Source: RUG721 sp040307385 (lineage in GTDB: Bacteria; Actinomycetota; Coriobacteriia; Coriobacteriales; Atopobiaceae). From it: DNA of 20,102 nucleotides. The stretch spans positions 1 through 20,102 of the forward strand of contig JAWRJQ010000006.1 of NCBI GenBank assembly GCA_040307385.1, given 5' to 3'. The notes below the pieces were generated by a model. The model did not search any database, was not told where the DNA came from, and saw nothing but the letters and a program-made list of their open reading frames with translations. The position numbers and the translations under genes are program-made. Shown piece by piece: positions 13,495 to 20,102 of this stretch (its first letter is position 1; the number at the start of each line of letters is the position of its first letter).

Positions 13495-14307
13495 ATGGCG
13501 CAAGATCTTGCCGCAGTGGCGAAGCAAATCCGTATCGACATCATCGAGGAGACGGCAGCGGCAGGCTCGGGCCATCCGGGCGGCTCGCTTTCCTGCACCG
13601 ACATCCTCACGGTGCTCTACTTCGACAAGATGAACATCGACCCGGCCAATCCCCGCTGGGCCGATCGCGACCGCTTCGTGCTCTCGAAGGGCCACGCGGC
13701 GCCCGCGCTGTACGCGACGCTCGCCGAGCGCGGCTACTTCCCGCGCGAGGATCTCAAGACCCTGCGCGACATCCACTCCCACCTCCAGGGGCACCCCAAC
13801 ATGAACGACACCCCGGGCGTCGACATGTCCACCGGGTCGCTGGGCCAGGGCCTCTCCGCCGCCAACGGCATGGCGCTCGCCGGTCGCCTCGACGGCAAGG
13901 ACTACTGGGTCTACTGCGTCCTCGGCGATGGCGAGCTGCAGGAGGGCCAGGTGTGGGAGGCCGCGATGAGCGCCGCGCACTACAAGCTCGACAACCTCAT
14001 CGCCTTCGTCGACCATAACGGCCTCCAGATCGACGGACCCAACGACGCCGTCATGACCGTCAATCCCATCGACGAGAAGTTCGCCGCCTTCGGCTGGCAC
14101 GTCCAGGTGATCGACGGAAGCGACCTCGAGGCCATCTCCGCAGCCATCGACGCTGCCAAAGCCGAGACGGGCCGTCCGTCCGTCATCGTGTGCGAGACCG
14201 TCAAGGGCAAGGGCGTCTCCTTCATGGAGAACCAGGTGGGCTGGCACGGCAAGGCACCTGACGCCGCACAGGCCGAGCAGGCTCTCGCCGAGCTCGCAGC
14301 CGAGTAG
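13495..14307 (+). CDS. Transketolase, N-terminal (TPP-binding) subunit
   Basis: A 270-residue thiamine-diphosphate-binding half of a split transketolase. Transketolase moves two-carbon ketol units between sugar phosphates in the non-oxidative pentose phosphate pathway. Active-site residues are His27 in GSGHPGGSLS and His67 in SKGHAAPALYA. The TPP/Mg2+ motif is GDGELQEG (144-151), ending in Asn175 of VDHN. Length matches the N-terminal subunits of two-gene transketolases common in Firmicutes, Coriobacteriia and Archaea. The ATG at 13495 follows GGGAGGA. The C-terminal subunit gene follows after 44 bases; both are needed for activity. Confidence 0.94.
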   Translation: MAQDLAAVAKQIRIDIIEETAAAGSGHPGGSLSCTDILTVLYFDKMNIDPANPRWADRDRFVLSKGHAAPALYATLAERGYFPREDLKTLRDIHSHLQGHPNMNDTPGVDMSTGSLGQGLSAANGMALAGRLDGKDYWVYCVLGDGELQEGQVWEAAMSAAHYKLDNLIAFVDHNGLQIDGPNDAVMTVNPIDEKFAAFGWHVQVIDGSDLEAISAAIDAAKAETGRPSVIVCETVKGKGVSFMENQVGWHGKAPDAAQAEQALAELAAE

Positions 14308-14351
14308 AGCCCTCTTCCCATCGACCCTTCGACTCCTAAGGAGCACCTGTC

Positions 14352-15278
14352 ATGAATGCTGCAACCCGCGTTGCCTACGGCGAGGCCCTCGTCGAGCTCT
14401 CCCAGACCAACCCCGATGTCGTGGTCCTCGACGCCGACCTGGGCGAGGCCACCAACACCAACAAGTTCCATAAAGCATGCCCCGAGCGCTACTTCGACAT
14501 GGGCATCTCCGAGGCGGATATGATGGCGACCGCCGCCGGCTTCGCCGCCGCGGGCAAGATCCCCTTCGCCTCCACCTTCGCCGTATTCGCCGCCGGCCGC
14601 GCCTTCGACCAGGTGCGCAACTCCATCGCCTATCCCAACCTGGGGGTCAAGATCGGCGCCACCCACGCCGGCATCTCCGTGGGCCCCGATGGCGGCTCGC
14701 ACCAGGCCATCGAGGACATCGCCCTCATGCGCGCCCTGCCCAACATGACGGTCATCTGCCCCTCCGACGACGTAGAGGCCCGCGCCGCCACCTTCGCCGC
14801 CGTTGACATCGACGGCCCCGTCTACCTGCGCTTCTCGCGCTACGCCACCAAGACCTTCCACAACGACGACTATACCTTCAAGGTGGGCAAGGGCGAGATC
14901 TTGCACGAGGGCGCCGACGTGGCCCTCATCGCCTGCGGCCTCATGGTGAACGAGGCGCTCGCCGCCGCCGAGGAGCTTGCCGGCTTTGGCGTGTCGGCCC
15001 GCGTGGTCAACATGCCCACCATCAAGCCTCTCGACAACGATCTCGTGCTCGACTGCGCCCGCACCTGCGGAAAGATCGTCACCTGCGAGGAGGCCACCAT
15101 CATCGGCGGCTTGGGTTCGGCGGTGTGCGAGCTCACCGCGCGCATGTGCCCCGTCCCCGTGGCGCGCCTGGGTGTGAACGACGTCTTCGGCAAATCCGGC
15201 GACGTTCCCGGCCTGTTCGAGGAATACGGTCTCACCGCAGCACATATCGTCAAAAAGGTCAATAGTCTTCTGAGCTGA
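14352..15278 (+). CDS. Transketolase, C-terminal (pyrimidine-binding) subunit
   Basis: A 308-residue partner of the preceding gene, containing the pyrimidine-binding and C-terminal domains. The catalytic Glu that activates the TPP aminopyrimidine is Glu54 in GISEADM. Other family stretches are FASTFAVFAAGRAFDQVRNS, GATHAGISVGPDGGSHQAIED, and a C-terminal Rossmann-like domain with TCEEATIIGGLGSAV. Length is normal. The ATG at 14352 is preceded by AAGGAG. Together the two genes encode a full transketolase. In an anaerobe lacking the oxidative branch this would supply pentoses and erythrose-4-phosphate; that metabolic context is inferred. Confidence 0.94.
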   Translation: MNAATRVAYGEALVELSQTNPDVVVLDADLGEATNTNKFHKACPERYFDMGISEADMMATAAGFAAAGKIPFASTFAVFAAGRAFDQVRNSIAYPNLGVKIGATHAGISVGPDGGSHQAIEDIALMRALPNMTVICPSDDVEARAATFAAVDIDGPVYLRFSRYATKTFHNDDYTFKVGKGEILHEGADVALIACGLMVNEALAAAEELAGFGVSARVVNMPTIKPLDNDLVLDCARTCGKIVTCEEATIIGGLGSAVCELTARMCPVPVARLGVNDVFGKSGDVPGLFEEYGLTAAHIVKKVNSLLS

Positions 15279-15319
15279 TCCGGTGGACGGATCTGATAAG
15301 CCGCTTGTCGAATTGCCTC

Positions 15320-15344
15320 CCGAAACCTACTGGAAATGGTTCGG
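15320..15344 (+). other. Weak hairpin after the transketolase genes
   Basis: CCGAAACC (15320-15327) pairs with GGTTCGG (15338-15344) with one bulged A. The following CATTTGTT is only a poor U-tract. It may be a weak terminator separating the transketolase genes from the ABC operon. Confidence 0.35.
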
Positions 15345-15376
15345 CATTTGTTCCAGAATGCTATGAGTTGGTCGCA

Positions 15377-15391
15377 TGAAACAGTGTTTCA
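15377..15391. promoter_or_regulatory. Palindromic operator TGAAACA-G-TGTTTCA
   Basis: A perfect 15-bp palindrome with 7-bp arms and a single central base lies 44 bases before the lipoprotein start. It occupies the -35 zone of a possible promoter whose -10 is TATTGT at 15407-15412. That is the expected position for a dimeric repressor or activator of the importer operon. The regulator is not in the window. Confidence 0.55.
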
Positions 15392-15406
15392 CGCGAAGGG
15401 CCATAG

Positions 15407-15412
15407 TATTGT
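15407..15412 (+). promoter_or_regulatory. Candidate -10 (TATTGT) of the ABC importer operon
   Basis: TATTGT matches the consensus at four of six positions, 23 bases upstream of the ATG at 15435; TAGTAT at 15404-15409 is an alternative. The -35 zone overlaps the palindrome at 15377-15391. Confidence 0.35.
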
Positions 15413-15434
15413 CTAGGGATAAGGGGATGTGAGC

Positions 15435-16586
15435 ATGAGCAAGAATCTTTCGCGCAGGGACTTCCTTGCCGCTTCCGGTGCTCTCGCCGGCCTGGGCCTC
15501 TACGGCTGCGGCGGCGGAAATGCCGACGGCGAGGGCGGCGGGGCCGGTGGCGGCGGCGAAGCTGCGAACATCGAGGGTTACGATGCAGAGCTCGTGGCTG
15601 CAGCCCAGGCCGACGGCGAGCTTGTCGTCGTGGGCACCTGCGAGGAGCCCTACATCATCGCCGCATGCGACAAGTTCACCGAGATGTTCGGCATCAAGAC
15701 CAGCTGGCAGCGTCTGGGCGGCGGCGAGGTCCTCGCCAAGGCTCAGGAGGAGAACGGCAACCCCTCCTCCGACGTGTGGTTCGGCGGCGGTTGCACCTCC
15801 TACGTCCAGGCAGCGAACGACGGCCTGCTGATGAAGTACAGTCCGGCTAACCTCGCGGCGGTTACCAACAAGAACTTCACCTCCACCGACGGCACCTGGG
15901 TGGGCATCTACTACGGCATCCTCGGCTTCCTCGTCAACAACGAGGAGCTCGGAGCCCTCGGCATCGATGCCCCGCAGGACTGGCCCGACCTTCTCGACGA
16001 GAAGTACCAGGGCCTCATCTGGTCGTCCAACTACAACACCGCCTCCACGGCCGAGCTGATCCTCAACACGGTCATCCAGAAGTACGGCCATGACGGCGGT
16101 ATCCAGTATCTCGTCGATCTCGACAAGAACGTCGCGCAGTACACCAAGAGCGGCGGCGGCCCGTCCAAGTCCATCGGCGTCGGCGAGTGCTCGATCGGTA
16201 TCAACTTCCTGCATGACGGCGTGTACCAGATCGTCGACAACGGTTACGACAACATCGGTCTCGTCGCGCCCAGCTCCGGTGCCTCCTACGAGGTCGGCGC
16301 CTCCGCCGCCTTCGAGGGCTGCGCCCATCCCAATGCGGCCAAGCTGTGGCTTGAGTACGTGCTCACGCCCGAGTGCGTCAACCAGGCCAAGGAGGTCGGC
16401 TCCTATCAGTTCCTCGTCATCGAGGGCGTCGAGCAGCCCCAGGTCGCCATCGACATGGGCGTCGATCCCGACAACGTGATGGACTTCGATTTCGCCGACA
16501 TGATGGCCAATACCGCCACCTACAAGGAAGAGGTCATGGCGGCCATCGACCCCGACGGCTCCGACGACCGCTTCAAGACCGAGTAG
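15435..16586 (+). CDS. ABC importer substrate-binding lipoprotein (iron/sugar-phosphate type)
   Basis: A 383-residue extracytoplasmic binding lipoprotein of the FbpA/AfuA class. The signal has a twin-arginine-like motif SRRDFLA, a short hydrophobic stretch and a lipobox ending at Cys25 (LYGC), so it is probably exported folded and lipid-anchored. A Gly-rich linker (26-42) follows. The binding-protein core has ELVVVGTCEEPYIIAACDKFTEMFGI, SDVWFGGGCTSYVQAANDGLL, VGIYYGILGFLVNNEEL and FEGCAHPNAAKLWLEYVL. The paired-Tyr iron ligand usually found in the C-terminal half of FbpA is not evident, so the ligand may not be ferric iron. AfuA-type proteins bind sugar phosphates. The ATG at 15435 has AAGGGG eight bases upstream; the GTG at 15429 is too close. 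Permease and ATPase genes follow. Confidence 0.88.
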   Translation: MSKNLSRRDFLAASGALAGLGLYGCGGGNADGEGGGAGGGGEAANIEGYDAELVAAAQADGELVVVGTCEEPYIIAACDKFTEMFGIKTSWQRLGGGEVLAKAQEENGNPSSDVWFGGGCTSYVQAANDGLLMKYSPANLAAVTNKNFTSTDGTWVGIYYGILGFLVNNEELGALGIDAPQDWPDLLDEKYQGLIWSSNYNTASTAELILNTVIQKYGHDGGIQYLVDLDKNVAQYTKSGGGPSKSIGVGECSIGINFLHDGVYQIVDNGYDNIGLVAPSSGASYEVGASAAFEGCAHPNAAKLWLEYVLTPECVNQAKEVGSYQFLVIEGVEQPQVAIDMGVDPDNVMDFDFADMMANTATYKEEVMAAIDPDGSDDRFKTE

Positions 16587-16631
16587 CCCTCGCACATCGT
16601 GGAGTCGCATCCATTGCGGTAACGTGATCGC

Positions 16632-16665
16632 AAGCGGGTGGATGGGCAACCCATCCGCCCGCTTT
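16632..16665 (+). terminator. Hairpin between binding-protein and permease genes
   Basis: A 15-bp stem pairs AAGCGGG-T-GGATGGG (16632-16646) with CCCATCC-G-CCCGCTT (16650-16664), with a CAA loop and one T-G wobble, followed by only TTT. The U-tract is poor. It probably acts as a leaky terminator or mRNA-stabilising end that keeps the binding protein in excess over the transporter. Confidence 0.6.
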
Positions 16666-16699
16666 CCCGTATCTATCCGCTGACGAGAGAGGACGTCTG

Positions 16700-18409
16700 A
16701 TGGCAACAGCCCAAGGCGCGTCGCTGGATCGCAAGAAACTCCTTGCCGATCCCATCATGGTCACGACCATCGTGGTTCTCGTCGTGTTCCTGACGCTCTT
16801 CATCATCTACCCGCTCGTGATCCTTCTCGTGGACAGCATCATCGGACCTTCCGGCATCACGCTCGACATCATCAAGGGCGTGCTCGCCAAGCCCGCCTTC
16901 AAGACGGCCATCGTGAACACGCTGATCATCGGCGCCGTCACCGGCGTGCTTTCCACCCTCATCGGCCTGCTGTTCGCGTACGTCGAGGTATACGTGCGGC
17001 TTAAGACCAGATTCTTGAGCGGTCTGTTCAAGGTCGTCTCCATCCTGCCGGTCGTGTCGCCCCCGTTCGTGCTCTCGCTCTCGATGATCCTGCTCTTCGG
17101 GCGCTCGGGCATCATCTCCAAGACGCTGCTGGGTATCCAGAATTCCAACATCTACGGCATGCGTTCGATCATCATCATCCAGACGATGACCTTTTTCCCC
17201 GTGTGCTACATGATGCTCAAGGGCCTGCTCAAGAACATCGACCCGTCCCTCGAGGAGGCTGCCCGCGATATGGGTGCGAGCCGCTGGAAGGTCTTCACCA
17301 GCGTCACCTGGCCGCTCCTGCTCCCCGGCATCGGCAATGCCTTCCTCGTGACGGTCATGGAATCCATCGCCGACTTCGCCAACCCCATGATGATCGGTGG
17401 CAACGTCGATACGCTTGCGACGTCGATCTACTTGCAGATCACGGGCAACTACGACAAGCAGGGCGCCGCTGCGATGGCCGTGGTGCTGCTCTCCATCACC
17501 TTCATCATGTTCTTCGTCCAGAAGTACATCCTCGAGGCTAAGGCAACGGCCACGCTCACGGGCAAGGCCAGCCGTCAGCGCATGCTCATCACCGACCGCT
17601 CGGTGCGCGTGCCGCTCGTCATCCTCTGCGCCGGCGTGGCCATCTTCGTCATCGCGATGTACATCTGCGTGCCGTACGGATCGCTCATCAAGACCTGGGG
17701 ACGCGACTACACCCTCACGTGGAAGTGGTATGAGAAGGTCTTCGTCAACTACCGAGGCGGCCAGGCCTTCACCGACTCCTTCCTGATGGCCCTCATCGCC
17801 AGCCCGCTCACCGCGCTGCTTTCGATGATCATCTCGTATCTGGTGGTGAAAAAGCGTTTCGCGCTCAAGGGTTTCATCGAGTTCGCCTCCATGCTCGCCA
17901 TGGCGGTTCCGGGCACAGTCCTCGGCGTCGGCTTCATCCGCGGCTACGCCAACGGCCTGTTCCGTACCGGCGCGCTGCAGTTCATCTACGGTACCACCGC
18001 CATCCTCATCATCGTGTTCATCGTGCGGTCGCTGCCCACCGGAACGCGCTCGGGCATCTCGGCGCTGCGCCAGATCGATAAATCGATCGAGGAGTCCGCA
18101 TACGACATGGGTGCCAACAGCTTCGAGGTCTTCATGACCGTCACCCTGCCGCTCATCAAGGACTCCTTCCTCTCCGGTCTCGTGACGGCCTTCGTGCGCT
18201 CCATCACGGCGATCTCGGCGGTCATCCTCGTGGTCACGCCGGCGACCCTGCTCATCACGGTCCAGATCAACGAGTATGCCAACCGCGGCGAGTTCGCCGT
18301 GGCCTGCGCGTTCTCGACCATTCTGATTCTCATCACCTACGCTGCGGTGCTGGGCATGAACATCTTCATCAAGTACTTCGGCACGAGCAAAGTCCAAGAG
18401 GAGGCCTAA
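16700..18409 (+). CDS. ABC importer permease, fused two-domain (FbpB/AfuB-like)
   Basis: A 569-residue inner-membrane permease with two fused BPD_transp_1 domains, about twelve hydrophobic helices in all. Each half has an EAA loop that contacts the ATPase: EEAARDMGASRWKVF followed by WPLLLPG (from residue 185), and EESAYDMGANSFEVF followed by LPLIKDS (from residue 464). The fused layout is typical of ferric iron (FbpB), AfuB and related phosphonate/thiamine-type importers. The ATG at 16700 has GAGAGGA upstream. The ATPase gene begins three bases after the stop, its ribosome binding site lying in the last codons here, so the two are tightly coupled. Confidence 0.92.
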   Translation: MATAQGASLDRKKLLADPIMVTTIVVLVVFLTLFIIYPLVILLVDSIIGPSGITLDIIKGVLAKPAFKTAIVNTLIIGAVTGVLSTLIGLLFAYVEVYVRLKTRFLSGLFKVVSILPVVSPPFVLSLSMILLFGRSGIISKTLLGIQNSNIYGMRSIIIIQTMTFFPVCYMMLKGLLKNIDPSLEEAARDMGASRWKVFTSVTWPLLLPGIGNAFLVTVMESIADFANPMMIGGNVDTLATSIYLQITGNYDKQGAAAMAVVLLSITFIMFFVQKYILEAKATATLTGKASRQRMLITDRSVRVPLVILCAGVAIFVIAMYICVPYGSLIKTWGRDYTLTWKWYEKVFVNYRGGQAFTDSFLMALIASPLTALLSMIISYLVVKKRFALKGFIEFASMLAMAVPGTVLGVGFIRGYANGLFRTGALQFIYGTTAILIIVFIVRSLPTGTRSGISALRQIDKSIEESAYDMGANSFEVFMTVTLPLIKDSFLSGLVTAFVRSITAISAVILVVTPATLLITVQINEYANRGEFAVACAFSTILILITYAAVLGMNIFIKYFGTSKVQEEA

Positions 18410-18412
18410 ACG

Positions 18413-19522
18413 ATGGCAAAAGAGAAGAAAGGCGTGAGGATCGAGCACGTCTCCAAGATCTACCAGGATCCCAAGACCGGCCAGGACTTCTACGCGGTGC
18501 ACGACGCCAACATCGACATCGAGCCGGGCGAATTCGTCTGCCTGCTCGGCCCCTCGGGCTGCGGCAAGACCACCATCCTGCGCATGATCGCCGGCTTCGA
18601 GAGCCCGGACGAGGGCGAGATCTACCTGGGCGGCGAGGCCATCAACGAGCTCACCCCCAACAAGCGCGACACCGCCATGGTGTTCCAGAGCTACGCGCTG
18701 CTGCCGCACTACAACATCTTCGACAACGTGGCCTACGGCCTCAAGCTGCGCAAGATGGATGAGAAGACCATCAAGGACAAGGTCACCCGCATCCTCGGCC
18801 TCGTGGGCCTCGAGGGTATGGAGAACCGCATGACCAACCAGCTCTCCGGCGGCCAGCAGCAGCGCGTCGCGCTCGCCCGCGCGTTGGTCATCGAGCCGGG
18901 CGTGCTGCTCTTCGACGAGCCGCTGTCCAACCTCGACGCCAAGCTCCGCGTGGACATGCGCAACGAGATCCGCCGCATCCAGCAGGAGGCCGGCATCACG
19001 GCGGTGTACGTCACGCACGACCAGTCGGAGGCCATGGCCATCTCCGACAAGATCATCATCATGAAGAAGGGCGTCGTCGATCAGATCGGCACCCCGCATG
19101 AGATCTACTACCAGCCCAAAGACGAGTTCGTGGCCGACTTCATCGGCGAGTCTAACTTCCTGCACGGATCCATCGCGGGTATCGAGGGCAACCGTGCCAT
19201 CGCTTCGATCGAGGGCTGCGAGGTGCTCGTCTCCGCCGTCGAGGGCATGTCGGCGGGCGATGATTGCACGCTGGTCCTGCGCCCCGAGGCTGCCCTGCTC
19301 GCCGATACGGGCGTGCTGCCCTGCACGGTGGTGCTGTCGCGCTTCATGGGCAACTATCAGAATTATCAGGTCATGGTGGGCGAAACGCTGGTCAAGATCA
19401 CCGACTTCAATCCCAAGAACCACAAGATCTACGAGGTGGGCGACAGGGCTTTCGTGGACTTCAAGCCGGAAGACGTGCATGTTCTCTCGGGCGAGGGCGG
19501 CTTCACGGTGGAGAACATCTAG
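18413..19522 (+). CDS. ABC importer ATP-binding protein (FbpC/PotA-like)
   Basis: A 369-residue ATPase energising the preceding permease. Walker A is GPSGCGKTT (46-54), the Q-loop is VFQSYALLPHYNI, the signature is LSGGQQQR (from 144), Walker B is VLLFDEP (164-170), the D-loop is SNLD and the switch His202 is in VTHDQSEA. The last 120 or so residues form a regulatory TOBE-type beta domain (FIGESNFLHGSIAGIEGN, LVLRPEAALL, VDFKPEDVHVL), as in the CUT1/Fbp/Pot ATPases. Such domains can bind regulators or anions. AAGAGGAGG just upstream supports the ATG. The operon ends with the GC hairpin at 19554-19585. Confidence 0.93.
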   Translation: MAKEKKGVRIEHVSKIYQDPKTGQDFYAVHDANIDIEPGEFVCLLGPSGCGKTTILRMIAGFESPDEGEIYLGGEAINELTPNKRDTAMVFQSYALLPHYNIFDNVAYGLKLRKMDEKTIKDKVTRILGLVGLEGMENRMTNQLSGGQQQRVALARALVIEPGVLLFDEPLSNLDAKLRVDMRNEIRRIQQEAGITAVYVTHDQSEAMAISDKIIIMKKGVVDQIGTPHEIYYQPKDEFVADFIGESNFLHGSIAGIEGNRAIASIEGCEVLVSAVEGMSAGDDCTLVLRPEAALLADTGVLPCTVVLSRFMGNYQNYQVMVGETLVKITDFNPKNHKIYEVGDRAFVDFKPEDVHVLSGEGGFTVENI

Positions 19523-19553
19523 CTTCGCCCGTACAGCCCGCTCTGCAACGCAT

Positions 19554-19585
19554 GCGCCCCCGGATCGCCCCCGGGGGCGCTCTTC
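19554..19585 (+). terminator. GC-rich terminator of the ABC operon
   Basis: GCGCCCCCGG (19554-19563) pairs perfectly with CCGGGGGCGC (19571-19580) around a 7-base loop, followed by TCTTC. The stem is very stable but the T-run is short. It lies 31 bases after the ATPase stop. Confidence 0.65.
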
Positions 19586-19592
19586 TCGCCAA

Positions 19593-19642
19593 CCCCCATT
19601 CGGGGAGTATCCCCCAATTGGGGGAGTATCCCCGAATGGGGG
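19593..19642. repeat. 50-bp compound palindrome with two GGGGAGTATCCCC units
   Basis: The stretch is an inverted repeat centred on CCCCCAATTGGGGG, with arms CCCCCATTCGGGGA and TCCCCGAATGGGGG. Only the GTAT/AGTA segments fail to pair. It can alternatively fold as two separate hairpins, because GGGGAGTATCCCC occurs twice as a direct repeat (19602-19614 and 19621-19633). It follows the ABC operon terminator and precedes the promoter of the last gene. Confidence 0.8.
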
Positions 19643-19703
19643 GGTGCTGCTCCGGCCCTAAAGCGACCGTCTGCGATGATGTGCGTCATGCTCATGCTTT
19701 CGT

Positions 19704-19709
19704 TATAGT
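19704..19709 (+). promoter_or_regulatory. Candidate -10 (TATAGT) of the terminal partial gene
   Basis: TATAGT lies 45 bases upstream of the ATG at 19755, in a locally AT-richer stretch. No clear -35 hexamer is seen 17 bp upstream. Confidence 0.4.
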
Positions 19710-19754
19710 ACGGTTTTCCTGATTCAGAGAGCCGTCATCAGGAAGTCGGTAGCC

Positions 19755-20102
19755 ATGCTTGACATGCTTGCCAACGAGAGCGTTGCCAACTTCGCCACCG
19801 TCGTCGAAGCGGGCGCCACCGTCATTGCCCTTCTCTATGCACGCAGAGAGTGGAAGGACAGCAAGCGGCAGAGGGAGCAGCAGGTGCAGGAGCAGCTTGA
19901 TGTCGAGAGGGAGCGCATGGCCCAGGAGCGCGAGCGCGCCGTACGCGAGGAGGAACGCATCAACGATCAGATTCGTCTGCTCTCAATCGACCTCATCCGG
20001 CCCGTCTTCATTTCGGAAAGCCAAGGAAGCTCCGGCCAGACGTCAGGCAATTGCCAGGCAAGGAAGAATAGCGATTACTTTGAAGCCCTTCGCATCATCA
20101 AC
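19755..20102 (+). CDS. Unrecognised membrane-anchored coiled-coil protein (3' partial)
   Basis: An open frame of 116 codons from the ATG at 19755 runs off the window with no stop. I do not recognise the family. The N-terminal 30 residues include a moderately hydrophobic segment (VVEAGATVIALLYARREW) that could be a single membrane anchor. It is followed by a strongly charged helical stretch rich in Glu, Arg and Gln (about residues 29-75, with QREQQVQEQLDVERERMAQE), typical of a coiled coil. A less charged segment (LLSIDLIRPVFISESQGSSG) begins a possible domain at the cut end. AGGAAG lies about ten bases before the ATG. Short N-terminal anchors with coiled coils occur in several uncharacterised and defence-linked proteins, but nothing here decides a function. 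Confidence 0.65.
   Translation, partial: MLDMLANESVANFATVVEAGATVIALLYARREWKDSKRQREQQVQEQLDVERERMAQERERAVREEERINDQIRLLSIDLIRPVFISESQGSSGQTSGNCQARKNSDYFEALRIIN

Noticed and set aside
16673..19480. Very long open frame (935 codons) on the minus strand
   Set aside because: It is antisense to the permease and ATPase genes, both of which show full family motifs. Its His/Asp/Glu-rich composition is typical of a shadow frame in GC-rich DNA.
19593..19644. G-quadruplex from the G-runs
   Set aside because: The G-runs alternate with complementary C-runs, which would form hairpins instead. Four usable G-tracts with short loops are not available on either strand.
1..20102. tRNA or rRNA genes
   Set aside because: No stretch with a recognisable tRNA cloverleaf signature or rRNA-like conserved sequence was noticed on either strand; no dedicated scan could be run.

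Overview
The window is about 20 kb of GC-rich bacterial chromosome. Gene content and style point to an anaerobic, gut-type actinobacterium of the class Coriobacteriia (Collinsella/Olsenella/Eggerthella relatives). The pointers are a transketolase split into two genes, a VTC-domain plus DUF4956 gene pair, a C_GCAxxG_C_C-family protein, a lipoprotein with a twin-arginine-like signal, and a RAYT transposase with AAAAGAACCGTCCC-type REP sequences. The class assignment is an inference from protein style; no rRNA or tRNA gene is visible.

Layout. (1) 1-1919: an OmpR-family response regulator (5' end cut by the window) translationally coupled to its histidine kinase. (2) 2141-3784: a promoter with two TTAAGGT direct repeats 11 bp apart, then a VTC (polyphosphate polymerase-like) gene, a DUF4956 membrane-protein gene and an intrinsic terminator. 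(3) 3816-6023: a CPBP-family membrane protease with low-complexity tails, convergent with and overlapping a PAP2 membrane phosphatase. (4) 6283-7843: a two-repeat DUF1508 (YegP-like) protein with its terminator, then an Ldh2-type NAD(P)-dependent 2-hydroxyacid dehydrogenase. (5) 7904-8100: an imperfect inverted repeat with 50-bp arms, between convergent genes. (6) 8164-10437, minus strand: an operon of a Cys-rich C_GCAxxG_C_C protein, a TDT-family transporter and YaaA. (7) 10438-10792: a divergent region with three 28-bp tandem units, each folding as a stem-loop. (8) 10793-12384: a cysteine-synthase-like PLP enzyme coupled to a HAD phosphatase. (9) 12385-13372: a RAYT transposase between two inverted REP sequences. 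(10) 13495-15278: the split transketolase. (11) 15377-19585: an iron/sugar-phosphate-type ABC importer (lipoprotein, fused two-domain permease, ATPase). (12) 19593-20102: a 50-bp compound palindrome and the start of an unrecognised membrane-anchored coiled-coil gene that runs off the window.

How the parts may work together. The two-component system could drive the VTC/DUF4956 operon through the tandem TTAAGGT site. A soluble VTC catalytic domain with a small polytopic membrane partner resembles the architecture of the yeast VTC complex. Its role in bacteria is, to my knowledge, uncharacterised, so this is the best candidate for an undescribed system here. The transketolase and the AfuABC/FbpABC-like importer are neighbours on the same strand; import of sugar phosphates rather than Fe3+ is possible. 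The divergent CysK-like and C_GCAxxG/TDT/YaaA units suggest a sulfur or redox theme. All these links are inferences from gene order and motifs.
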